Positions 32,053-40,273 of a stretch of 64,000 nucleotides of DNA are shown one piece after another. Made by a program: the position numbers and the translations under genes. Positions within the stretch are counted from its first letter, which is position 1. Each line of letters begins with the position of its first letter. The stretch is from Scatomorpha sp964535405 (GTDB taxonomy: Bacteria > Bacillota > Clostridia > Oscillospirales > Oscillospiraceae): the NCBI GenBank assembly GCA_964535405.1, contig CAZHUG010000001.1, forward strand, positions 62,001 to 126,000. The letters run 5' to 3'. Under the pieces are notes generated by a model that saw only the letters and a list, made by a program, of their open reading frames with translations, did not search any database and was not told the DNA's origin.

Positions 32053-34029
32053 TTAAAGCTCGCGGGCAATTTCATATGCCTGGGCAGAGGCGCTTCTGAT
32101 ATCGGCGGCCTTTGTGCAGTCGCCGACCTGATACAGCTCGATTCCGCAGCCGAGCAACTGCTTATACAGGGTCTTGCGGGGGCTTGTTCCCGCGGCAATG
32201 ACGACGCTGTCAGCCTCGATAACAGAGACCCTGCCGCCCTCATCAACCGTCACGCCAGTATCGTCAATCGCGAGCGCGCGGCAGCCTGTTTTCACGTCAA
32301 CCGCGCTCGCCTCGACCAGCTCGGTCAGCATTTGCCAGGTTGCCGTTGCGATAATCGGGTCGGACACGATCTTGGCTTTTTCTTCGATAAGCACGACGCC
32401 CTTGCCCTTATTTGACGCGAGGTCATAGGCAATTTCTGCGCCGAGACAGCCGCCGCCGACAACGGCGACCTTCTGTCCCAGTGTGGCATCGCCCATGAGC
32501 AGGTCATAGCTGCTGACAACCTTTTTGTTGTCAAGCCCTGCAATTTCAGGCACGGTGTACTGTGAGCCCTGCGCCAAAATGACGACATCCGCGCCAAGTG
32601 CTTTTATCGCGTCGGCAGTCATTTGGCTGTTCACGTGAACAGCCACGCCCATTTTTGAAAGCTGGCGCTGATACCATTTGTTGAGGTCGGCGACGCCCTT
32701 TTTAAAGCTCTGCTTGCCGATGGCGACCAAATGTCCGCCGAGCTTGCCGCACCCTTCATACAGCTCAACCTCGTGACCTGCGGTTTTGGCGGTGTGAGCC
32801 GCGACCATACCGGCAATGCCGCCGCCGATTACAGCGACCTTTTTCTTGATTTTCGCCTCGGGGACGCCGTAGCTCCACTCGCGCATGGCGGCAGGGTTTG
32901 CAGAGCACATGGGGGTGCTGCCTGCGAGGTTGAAGTATTCGCAGTTGCCGCACTGGATGCAGGGACGGATATCCTCGCAGCGGCCCTCGGCGACCTTGCG
33001 GGCGTACTGTGTGTCTATCATTGCCGCGCGGCAGACCGACATTCCGTCAATGCTGCCGTCGGCTATCGCCTGCTCGCACATGTCCGGATCGTCCATCAGA
33101 CCTACTACGAAAACGGGAATGCTGACCGCCTGCTTGACCTTCTTGGCAAGCTCGATGTTATAGCCCTTGGGCATGTAGTACGGGTTTAGGCAATAGTAAT
33201 AGGAATCATAGGTGCCGGAGTTGAGGTCAAGCATATCAACGCCGTAGGACTCAAGCTTTTTACAGACCTCGATGGTCTCGTTTATATCCCTGCCGACCTC
33301 GCCCTCTCCGGTCATTGTTGCCACTCCAAAGTCCTTCATGTAGGTCTGAAGCCCCATTCTGACCGCCACGGGGTAATCCTTGCCGCAGGCCTCCTTGATG
33401 CCGAGGATCATCCTGCGCAGAACGGTCAGCCTGCCGTCAAGATCGCCGCCATACTCGTCAGTGCGGTGGTTTGTGTATGCCATCTGGAACTGGTCAAGCA
33501 GATAACCGAAGTGCGCGTGGATCTCAACTCCGTCAAAGCCGTTGGATTTTCCGTATTTGGCGAGGTCAATCGCGCCCTGAATGAGCTTTTCAATCTCTTC
33601 CTTTGTGAGCACCGGCGTCGTGACGCCGGGGTCTTTGAGGCTGGGCAGGGCCGAAGGCGCCTTGCCCTTTCTCATGCGGCCGGGGCCAAACGCCACCTGC
33701 AGGAATATCTTTGAGCCATATTTGTGCACTCGTCTGGCTACCTGCCTGAAGGTGTTGCCGGAAACACCGGGGGCATACAGTGGACTGGGCTTGTCGTTCA
33801 AGGGATTGAAGCCGTCGACCGACTGGTCGCCGTAATTGGAGCCGCTTACTATGAGTCCGAAGCCGCCGCGGGCGCGGGCGACCTCAAACTCCATGCCGTT
33901 GGGGGAATATTCGCCCCTGTTGCCGTAGAGCCAGAACCTGCCGGTTACCGAGCCCGCCGCATAGCGGTTTTTGAGGGTTATACCTCCGATTTTTATCGGG
34001 CTCATGGAATTTTCATATTTACTCGCCAT
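32053..34029 (-). CDS. Old-Yellow-Enzyme/2-enoate-reductase-like flavoenzyme 3
   Basis: A 658-residue enzyme with the same three-part build as the flavoenzymes of the first island: FMN barrel (from MSPIKIGGITLKNR), Fe-S motif, FAD loop (VIGGGIAGMVAAHTA) and NAD loop (VVGGGCLGAEIA). The Fe-S motif reads CIQCGNC, 11 residues, C, with two rather than three residues between the second and third cysteines, unlike copies 1 and 2. The barrel segment is FLQVAFGPGRMRKG, again without the usual H-x-G-R-Y, and the histidine loop is EIHAHFGYLL. It is the last gene of a minus-strand operon with a dehydrogenase and permease. Substrate unknown. Confidence 0.87.
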   Translation of the reverse strand: MASKYENSMSPIKIGGITLKNRYAAGSVTGRFWLYGNRGEYSPNGMEFEVARARGGFGLIVSGSNYGDQSVDGFNPLNDKPSPLYAPGVSGNTFRQVARRVHKYGSKIFLQVAFGPGRMRKGKAPSALPSLKDPGVTTPVLTKEEIEKLIQGAIDLAKYGKSNGFDGVEIHAHFGYLLDQFQMAYTNHRTDEYGGDLDGRLTVLRRMILGIKEACGKDYPVAVRMGLQTYMKDFGVATMTGEGEVGRDINETIEVCKKLESYGVDMLDLNSGTYDSYYYCLNPYYMPKGYNIELAKKVKQAVSIPVFVVGLMDDPDMCEQAIADGSIDGMSVCRAAMIDTQYARKVAEGRCEDIRPCIQCGNCEYFNLAGSTPMCSANPAAMREWSYGVPEAKIKKKVAVIGGGIAGMVAAHTAKTAGHEVELYEGCGKLGGHLVAIGKQSFKKGVADLNKWYQRQLSKMGVAVHVNSQMTADAIKALGADVVILAQGSQYTVPEIAGLDNKKVVSSYDLLMGDATLGQKVAVVGGGCLGAEIAYDLASNKGKGVVLIEEKAKIVSDPIIATATWQMLTELVEASAVDVKTGCRALAIDDTGVTVDEGGRVSVIEADSVVIAAGTSPRKTLYKQLLGCGIELYQVGDCTKAADIRSASAQAYEIAREL

Positions 34030-34101
34030 AGTTTTCCTCCTTTTTGATGCTGCTGCGTGACGGGCAGGCTTGCGCCCTGCCCGTCTGTCATGCGTCTTAT
34101 C

Positions 34102-35256
34102 CTAGCCCTTGATATAGGGCTTGAGGGAGTTGAAATATATCTGTCTTATATCGTCAATAGTCAGGGGCTCGGGGTGTCTGGCAAATCTGGACTGCTGGGT
34201 GTTGAAGAAGGACTGGGTCCATTCCTCGACCTCGGCCGCCGTGCAGCTGAGATCCCTCAGATCTCGTTTTATTATCTCGGCAAAGAAGTCGCTCATCTCG
34301 TCAGCGTCCTTGAAGCCGCACATCTGCATGACTTGGCTCACATAGGTCTGATCGTCAAATGAACGCATGTACTCACCGAGAAAAATGCTGCAGGAGAGGC
34401 CGTGGTTTACATGCTTAAACTGAGACAGGGGATAGCCCATCCCGTGGGGAAGGGTTGTGCCGGACTGCATCATCGCCATGCCGTCGATTGCGGATGCGAG
34501 AATCATCTTGTCAAAATCCTCGTCGCTCAGGCAGTCGTTGAGCATGTTGTCCTTAAACTCCGCGAACAGCTTGAAGCCGATCTCTGCAAGGGATCTGTTG
34601 TAGAAATTGCTCTTGACATTCACGTAGGTCTCCATGCCGTGTGCAAGCGCATCCAGAACTCCGGTATGTATGAGGAATGCGGGTGCCTCCTTTATATAGC
34701 GGGAGTCAAGAAACGCCGCGCTGCAGTACAGGTTGTGCTTTATTGCCTCCTTGGTCTTCACGTCGTTGCGCGTGATGACCGCGGCGGCGGTGACTTCCGC
34801 GCCGGTGCCTGCGGTTGTAGGGATGGCGATAACGGGCAGGAGCCCCTCTCTGCCGGTCTGGTCATAAAGTCCGCCCCTGCCGCCGAAGAACAACTCGTTT
34901 GCATCGGAATCAGGATACTCGAGCAACAGGTTCACCGCCTTCGCGGTGTCGATGGGAGAGCCGCCGCCGATGCCGATTAAAAAATCCGGATTGAAGGCTC
35001 TCGCTTCTTTAAATATCTCGACGCAGGACTCGACCGGGGGATTTTCTATGACGTTCTGGTTGATGTCATATTCAATGCCCGCGGCGCGCAGCACGTCCTT
35101 CACATCCTCAAGCGCGTAGTTTGTGCAGCCCGCGGCGAATTTGCTGGTGATAATATAGGCCCTCTTGCCCAGCTCTGTGATTGCCTTTGCGTTGTCCTTG
35201 ACGCAGTTTTGTCCGAAATAGATGGGCGTGGGCACGGTGTACTTGAATGGCTTCAT
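34102..35256 (-). CDS. Iron-type alcohol dehydrogenase 3
   Basis: A 384-residue group III dehydrogenase. It has the NAD loop GIGGGSPIDTAKA, TTAGTGAEVT beside the nicotinamide, and metal ligands in GVLDALAHGME (Asp, His), LPHGMGYPLSQ and VNHG. It is more distant from dehydrogenases 1 and 2 than they are from each other, so it was acquired or diverged separately. It sits between the permease (43 bases upstream) and flavoenzyme 3 (72 bases downstream), evidently one operon. It probably oxidizes or reduces the alcohol/aldehyde of the same pathway. Confidence 0.9.
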   Translation of the reverse strand: MKPFKYTVPTPIYFGQNCVKDNAKAITELGKRAYIITSKFAAGCTNYALEDVKDVLRAAGIEYDINQNVIENPPVESCVEIFKEARAFNPDFLIGIGGGSPIDTAKAVNLLLEYPDSDANELFFGGRGGLYDQTGREGLLPVIAIPTTAGTGAEVTAAAVITRNDVKTKEAIKHNLYCSAAFLDSRYIKEAPAFLIHTGVLDALAHGMETYVNVKSNFYNRSLAEIGFKLFAEFKDNMLNDCLSDEDFDKMILASAIDGMAMMQSGTTLPHGMGYPLSQFKHVNHGLSCSIFLGEYMRSFDDQTYVSQVMQMCGFKDADEMSDFFAEIIKRDLRDLSCTAAEVEEWTQSFFNTQQSRFARHPEPLTIDDIRQIYFNSLKPYIKG

Positions 35257-35299
35257 GATTAAATCTCCTCCTCAAAATGAGATGCTGGATAAATTGCGT

Positions 35300-36568
35300 T
35301 TAATATACGATGGCAAGCATGATGACGACGACCACCGCCATGACAAGGCTCAGCAGGGAGCCCAGCCGCAGATAGTCCTTTGTGCGGCAGCCGCTATCGA
35401 GAGTCTGTGTGACGCAGCCGGTGCAGATCGGGGTCATAAACTGGCAGATCTTAAGTCCGCAGGCGGCAGCAATAACCAGCGGGAACGGATCCCAGCCGTT
35501 GGTGGCTGCGATTGCCATCGTGATAGGGATTACGATGGAAACGGTTCCGTTATCGGACAGCACGGCAGACAGCAGCGCCGAAACAACCAGAAGTATGACG
35601 GACATGCCGAAAGGGGAGTTGCCGAGAGGGCCTGCAATATTACAAAGGAAATTGGCTATCAGCTCACCGCCGCCGGTCGTCGTCAGAGCATTGGAAAAGC
35701 CGATGGTGGCGCCGACCGAGATGAGGGTGGACCAGCCGATGCTGTTGACAGCGGTCTTGTCATCGATACATCCCGTGAGGACGAGGACGGCAGAGCCGAG
35801 TATGGGCCATGCGCCCATGTTTCCGCCGGCGATCATTGCGACGATGACAACAAGAAGGGTCAGGCCGGTGACCCACTGCTTCCAGGTGCTATACTCAGAG
35901 GCATCGTACTGGGTGGAAACGCCCTCTGTGATAGGGGTGTCGGGGAAGTCAAACCACTTTTGCGCCAGCTTATAGCCGATGAGCATATAGAATATGATAA
36001 AGGCCAGGAAAGCGGGGCCGGCTATGAGCAGAGGCTCGAACACAGCCATCTCGCGATAGCCTGCTGCGAGAAGTATTCCAACGCAGGTGACCATTGAGGA
36101 TGCGCTGAACGAGGTCAGGCCGTTGCCGACTGCGCCGACAATTCCGAGGGGGAAGTATGTATGCTTTCTGGTGACCGCGCCGTTTGAGCGGACAACGATA
36201 CTGTCAATTATCGGCATCATGATGGCGACAGTCAGAGCGCCATTGAGGAAAATGGACATTACACCTCCGACCACAATTACCATGAATACGCTGCGCTTCT
36301 CGCTGTTCCCGACCACCTTGGCGAGAACAAAGCCTATCTTCTGGGCAAGACCCGTGGTTACGCAGGCCTTGCCAATGATCATCATTCCCGCAATGAGAAA
36401 GACAACGCGGTTGCCGAAGCCTGAATAAGCTGTGGTGTATTCAATGCAGCCGGTCATTGCCATGACGACCATGATTACAACAGAGGTGACCCACAGGGGT
36501 ATTTTTGGAATGCAGTACATTACCATTGCGATGGCCATAATAACTATAGAGAGTATTGCTAAATCCAT
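35300..36568 (-). CDS. SLC13/ArsB-superfamily permease
   Basis: A 422-residue protein with about 11-12 membrane segments of the ion-transporter superfamily that includes divalent-anion/sodium symporters, CitMHS and ArsB. Features are a conserved SFSASSMVTCVGIL hairpin-like segment and FLNGALTVAIMMPII. This differs from the BCCT and MFS carriers of the first island, so the two islands import through unrelated carriers. A carboxylate or related organic anion is a reasonable substrate guess. It is the first gene of the operon; the LysR gene is 366 bases upstream. Confidence 0.8.
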   Translation of the reverse strand: MDLAILSIVIMAIAMVMYCIPKIPLWVTSVVIMVVMAMTGCIEYTTAYSGFGNRVVFLIAGMMIIGKACVTTGLAQKIGFVLAKVVGNSEKRSVFMVIVVGGVMSIFLNGALTVAIMMPIIDSIVVRSNGAVTRKHTYFPLGIVGAVGNGLTSFSASSMVTCVGILLAAGYREMAVFEPLLIAGPAFLAFIIFYMLIGYKLAQKWFDFPDTPITEGVSTQYDASEYSTWKQWVTGLTLLVVIVAMIAGGNMGAWPILGSAVLVLTGCIDDKTAVNSIGWSTLISVGATIGFSNALTTTGGGELIANFLCNIAGPLGNSPFGMSVILLVVSALLSAVLSDNGTVSIVIPITMAIAATNGWDPFPLVIAAACGLKICQFMTPICTGCVTQTLDSGCRTKDYLRLGSLLSLVMAVVVVIMLAIVY

Positions 36569-36884
36569 TTTTAGTCATCCCTTCTTTTCAAATGTTCTTT
36601 TCCCACTCATATTGCTTGCGCCGATCCTTTTAACTATCTCACCTCCGGCAGACTCGTTGCTATAGTCATATCCCGCTCTGCAGGGCTATAACCCGCTTCA
36701 AGTTATGTTACATTTTTAACTATAAGCGGTTTTTATCCGGCTGTAAAATGCCATCTTTCTACCTATGCCATTAGTACAGAGGAAACATTTATCGCGTCAA
36801 TAGAGCCGCTCTATGGGCTTGCTGCATAATCTCCGAGTGGCAGGCTCGTATTTAGTCAAAGGGCACAAACATTGGCAGATAACG

Positions 36885-36919
36885 AAAAACTCCGTCCGCA
36901 TTAAGCGGACGGAGTTTTT
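36885..36919. terminator. Bidirectional terminator after the LysR gene
   Basis: Perfect 15-bp arms AAAAACTCCGTCCGC/GCGGACGGAGTTTTT with loop ATTAA, 15 bases past the LysR stop on the minus strand. It isolates the LysR transcript from the permease operon. The remaining non-coding DNA 36570-36884 must hold the operon promoter, but I find no convincing boxes. Confidence 0.9.
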
Positions 36920-36934
36920 ACGATGTTCAGTTGT

Positions 36935-37831
36935 CTATTCTGCGCTGTCAGATGCAAAAAAGTCGATAAAGTACTGCTTGACGTATTCTGCTGCCGGTGT
37001 CAGCTTCCGGTTGGTCGGCCACTGCAGATAGACCTTGCGCCTGTTCATAGGGTCGTCCAGAGGAATCATCGTCAGCAGAAGCCGATCGTGGGGAAGTCGT
37101 GGCAAAATTGCGATGCCGCGTCCCATTGATACGTGTACTGCCTGCGCATTCCAGTCATCCATATTGGCTTCAATTACCGGCTTGAGCCTATGGGTCTGAT
37201 AGATCTTCAAAATATGCCGGTCGAGATTTGAGTTGAGGTGATAATTGAGAAGTGGCTCATCCTTAATATCCTCGATTGTCAGCTTGCCTTTTTTGGCGAG
37301 CGGGTGAAAAATCGGAAGCATAACATAGAGCTGCTGCTCCATAATTTCGACTCCCGCAAGCCCGGCAAACTCCGGCGTGCAGGTGATGCAAAAATCCAAT
37401 GTTCCATTTACCACCCCGGGCTCCACGCTGACCGCGCTGTGGTTGATGGTGAAGTTCAGCGTAATTTCATCATAGCTGTGCTCCTCATAAAACTTGTTGA
37501 AGGCACGCGTGACCAAAGCAAAGCCGTTAATGTAAGAATACGAGATGTTTACGACACCGCTATGTGGATTACGCATCCGGTTGATTTTTTCCTGGACCTC
37601 GGTTACATTTTCTAAAATCTTGTCGATATTCGGCAGAATTTCCTTGCCGAAGCTGGTAAGCCTTATACGTTTGTTGCCGTCGCGGACGAAAAGCGGAACG
37701 CTGAGCTCATACTCAAGAGCGCTGATTGAATGGCTGAGACTTGGCTGGGTCATGTGCAAATTGTGTGCAGCTTTTGTGAAGTTTAGCGTCTTTGCTATCT
37801 CCTTGAAGTAGATCAACTGTTGTAACGTCAT
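36935..37831 (-). CDS. LysR-family regulator of the second catabolic island
   Basis: A 298-residue regulator with an N-terminal HTH (MTLQQLIYFKEIAKTLNFTK, AAHNLHMTQPSLSHSISALE) and a C-terminal effector domain. It resembles CynR/CysB-type small-molecule sensors. It lies upstream of, and in the same direction as, the permease-dehydrogenase-flavoenzyme operon but is separated by a strong terminator, so it is independently transcribed and likely controls the operon from 36570-36884. The start at 37831 follows AGGAGGAAGG. Confidence 0.88.
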   Translation of the reverse strand: MTLQQLIYFKEIAKTLNFTKAAHNLHMTQPSLSHSISALEYELSVPLFVRDGNKRIRLTSFGKEILPNIDKILENVTEVQEKINRMRNPHSGVVNISYSYINGFALVTRAFNKFYEEHSYDEITLNFTINHSAVSVEPGVVNGTLDFCITCTPEFAGLAGVEIMEQQLYVMLPIFHPLAKKGKLTIEDIKDEPLLNYHLNSNLDRHILKIYQTHRLKPVIEANMDDWNAQAVHVSMGRGIAILPRLPHDRLLLTMIPLDDPMNRRKVYLQWPTNRKLTPAAEYVKQYFIDFFASDSAE

Positions 37832-38017
37832 CTGATCCTTCCTCCTAAATTTCCCATGCCGGCCGTCTCACACCAAGATAAAACACCCAATGTACCTCTG
37901 ATTATCCGTAGCCTATGGATATAGCAGAATGTACATACTCACGGTTTTAGTATAAATCAATGTCAGAGTATTGTCAATCGAGCTGATATGGCAATAAATT
38001 GCTGCACGATACGGCGT

Positions 38018-38233
38018 TTAGCGCAGTCGAAAACAAGCATTCCTCATATGCGCTCTCTTTCCGCAAAAAATACTTATCGACAAGTAAAGCAACAACGCGC
38101 CCGCAAGAAATAAAACTCCGCCGAAAATACTCATGTAAAGCGTAGTGCTTAAATGCTTTTCAGGAAGAACCACCGCAAAGCCTATCCAGAATATAATAGA
38201 TCCAACAAAGGCGCAAACAGTTGAAAAGCCCAT
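38018..38233 (-). CDS. Small two-helix membrane protein, uncertain
   Basis: A 71-residue frame with two hydrophobic segments (VCAFVGSIIFWIGFAVVL; SIFGGVLFLAGALLLYLSIS) and a basic tail. I do not recognise the family. No clear ribosome site; an in-frame TTG at 38248 is an alternative start. The surrounding 38.0-38.9 kb consists of fragments, so this may also be a remnant. Confidence 0.35.
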   Translation of the reverse strand: MGFSTVCAFVGSIIFWIGFAVVLPEKHLSTTLYMSIFGGVLFLAGALLLYLSISIFCGKRAHMRNACFRLR

Positions 38234-38289
38234 TAGGCTTTTTGTCAAGAGGAACTTTTTTCAATAGCGGTGTACGTAATATTCTGCCC

Positions 38290-38475
38290 ATGATGATTTT
38301 GACAGTAGTTATATGTGTTCAGGGTTTTTCGGAAATGGCTATGAAAAGAAAAATGATTTCAGGTGACAAGGAGTACAAAGAACCAAACAAAATCTTGCGG
38401 AGCGTTATTGCCATTATTGCGATTATCGCTATTCTCCTTTCGATTGGTTCCTACTTAGCACTAAAGCTAAACTAA
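38290..38475 (+). CDS. Small membrane protein or fragment
   Basis: A 61-residue frame: hydrophobic MMILTVVICVQGF, a charged middle (KRKMISGDKEYKEPNK) and a second hydrophobic helix (IIAIIAILLSIGSYLALKLN). It looks like the C-terminal part of a longer membrane protein. No ribosome site, family not recognised. It overlaps nothing else of substance. Confidence 0.3.
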   Translation: MMILTVVICVQGFSEMAMKRKMISGDKEYKEPNKILRSVIAIIAIIAILLSIGSYLALKLN

Positions 38476-38604
38476 GCGAGAGGCGATATGAAAAACGCTG
38501 TTTTGTATGCGTCTATCCTGCTCCCCGTTTTCGGCGGGCGAATGTAGTATGATTAAGCTCGGTTTTGAGATAGAATGTGAATTTATGTTAGGAGGATTAT
38601 TTTC

Positions 38605-38851
38605 ATGGAAATATACTATATTGGCGGTTCTCCCGGCAGCGGCAAAAGCACCATCGCCAAAATGCTTGCCAAGCAATTTGGCCTTGTTCATTACAAACTT
38701 AATGCGCAGGGATTTTCTGTTTGCGGCAGAAATCCTTGAGCAAGCAAAGTCGTTTGAATATACTTCTCTTGTAGTTGATGGGAAAAGTAGCATTTCAGAA
38801 AATTATGATATAGTTGCAAGCACGTTTGGACTTAGGGGTAACATCCTTTGA
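38605..38851 (+). pseudogene. P-loop nucleotide/shikimate-kinase-like protein with internal deletion
   Basis: A good start (TAGGAGG, nine bases, ATG) leads to MEIYYIGGSPGSGKSTIAKM and LAKQFGLVHYKL, a Walker A P-loop kinase N-terminus. Then the frame derails (NAQGFSVCGRNP, stop at about 38740). In another frame the sequence resumes as FLFAAEILEQAKSFEYTSLV and VDGKSSISENYDIVASTFGL, which looks like the C-terminal half of such a protein. About half of a normal kinase of roughly 200 residues is missing. Dead gene. Confidence 0.5.
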
Positions 38852-39037
38852 CGGGAAATGTACGATCATTTTTTCTTCATCGCCATTTCTGAAAAGTACT
38901 GCACGCACAGAACGATGACTAAAATATACATGGGCAGGTTCAATCTGTTTGGGTGTTTTGCGATGTTTTATTTCCGGGCTCATCATAGACTTGCAGGATA
39001 AAGCCATAGCTTGTGTATTGCCTGCACTTTGGTTCAT
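38795..39037 (-). CDS. Hypothetical 80-residue protein
   Basis: This frame starts 8 bases after the lipoprotein stop on the same strand, with GGGGAAA as a possible ribosome site overlapping that stop. The product is basic and without membrane segments (SPEIKHRKTPKQIEPAHVYF; SHRSVRAVLFRNGDEEKMIV). I do not recognise it. Its end overlaps the kinase remnant on the other strand. It may be a real small gene of the lipoprotein operon or chance. Confidence 0.3.
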   Translation of the reverse strand: MNQSAGNTQAMALSCKSMMSPEIKHRKTPKQIEPAHVYFSHRSVRAVLFRNGDEEKMIVHFPSKDVTPKSKRACNYIIIF

Positions 39038-39044
39038 TGCGCGA

Positions 39045-40046
39045 TTAATTTCCCCAGTTGAGAGCTGTGTATTTCTGCGCGCAAATTCCGTCCTCTCGAC
39101 AGTAGAAGCTGGTGAAGCCTGTGGCAGAGTCGTCAGCGGAGTTATACATCTCGCGCCCGACGAGCGGCTCGCCGTTTTCGTCCAGTGAGTGCGTCTCGAC
39201 GATGATATACTCCGTGCCGTCGTCGACGCTGAGCTCATACGGCAGAGTTCCGGGCTCATATTCCTTGCGGGAGACGATGGCACTGGCCTCATCCAGCTGG
39301 GCGATGACAATCTTTTCCGGCGGGAACATGGCCGCAACCGATATACTTATGGAGGCGCTCATGGTTTTTTCCGTGCCATTTTCGGTGACCGTTGTGCTGT
39401 TATCCAGAGTATAGGTGAACTTCCCACCCGTGCCGGCATTGCCGCCGGAGGAAATGCCGTCTCCGGCAAGGGCGTAGACTGACCCATCAAGGCTCTGGTA
39501 GACGGGATTGACATAGGCGGCGAAATTAAAATTGCCATTATTCAGAATTATGGGATAGTAGATAGTGCCCTCGAGCGTGATATCCTCATCCTCCCCATGG
39601 CTGGCGAGCGCGACCTTCGCGTCACTTATGGCGCCGTCAGAGCTTTGCGAGCGGTAGCTGTCCCCGGTCTCGGGGTCTGTAATTGTCGGCATAAAGAAGC
39701 TGTAGCCCTCCACGCCCTCAAAGACGTATTCGAGCATTTCGCTCGGCTCGCCGGTCTCCTCGCTGATGAGCGTCCGGCTCACAAGTGCGGCGTACAGGCG
39801 ATTCTCATAGGCGCTGGTGTCGCCGCCGATCACATTGTTGCCGCCGATGTTCATTTTGCCGTAGTTATCGCTTACATAGCGCTCAATATCGAACAGGTCG
39901 AGATGCTCCTCCGTCACGAAAACGCCTATCAGCTTGTCGCCCTGTATTTCTCCGCCGGCTAAATCTTCACGGGCGAGCTGACAGCCGCTTGCCGTCAGCA
40001 AAAGGAGCGCGGCGAGGGTCACCGTCAGTATTCTTTTAAGCTTCAT
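39045..40046 (-). CDS. Secreted lipoprotein of unknown function
   Basis: A 333-residue protein with a lipoprotein signal (MKLKRILTVTLAALLLLTAS followed by GC; lipobox TASGC near residue 22), so anchored outside the membrane. The mature part is beta-rich and acidic with no motif I know; it contains VFVTEEHLDLFDIERYV and an ending rich in aromatic residues. ATG 40046 is placed six bases after GGAGG, which lies inside the end of the upstream XRE gene; the two overlap by 11 bases and are coupled. Third gene of a DUF2975-like/XRE/lipoprotein operon. Confidence 0.65.
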   Translation of the reverse strand: MKLKRILTVTLAALLLLTASGCQLAREDLAGGEIQGDKLIGVFVTEEHLDLFDIERYVSDNYGKMNIGGNNVIGGDTSAYENRLYAALVSRTLISEETGEPSEMLEYVFEGVEGYSFFMPTITDPETGDSYRSQSSDGAISDAKVALASHGEDEDITLEGTIYYPIILNNGNFNFAAYVNPVYQSLDGSVYALAGDGISSGGNAGTGGKFTYTLDNSTTVTENGTEKTMSASISISVAAMFPPEKIVIAQLDEASAIVSRKEYEPGTLPYELSVDDGTEYIIVETHSLDENGEPLVGREMYNSADDSATGFTSFYCREDGICAQKYTALNWGN

Positions 40047-40263
40047 CTTCATCCTCCAGCTTTCCATCAAATTTCAGGATATCCCCAACATCACAGCCGA
40101 GGAAATAGCAGATTCTGTTGAGCGTGCCGAAGCGCACGCCCTTTGCCTTGCCGCTGCGCAGAATGGACAGGTTCGCCTCCGTGATTCCGACCTGAGCGCA
40201 AAGCTCCTTCGAGGTCATGCCTCGCTCCTTCAAAACATCCTCCAGAAATATTTTTATCGCCAT
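40036..40263 (-). CDS. Small XRE-family regulator (YozG-like)
   Basis: A 75-residue protein that is almost entirely a Cro/CI-type HTH (LEDVLKERGMTSKELCAQVG, ITEANLSILRSGKAKGVRFG, TLNRICYFLGCDVGDILKF). Proteins of this type are typically encoded right after a DUF2975 membrane protein, as here (10-base gap). It ends in an acidic tail. I infer it represses the operon promoter at 41285-41313, where an inverted repeat overlaps the promoter. Confidence 0.8.
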   Translation of the reverse strand: MAIKIFLEDVLKERGMTSKELCAQVGITEANLSILRSGKAKGVRFGTLNRICYFLGCDVGDILKFDGKLEDEDEA

Positions 40264-40273
40264 GGCACAGACC

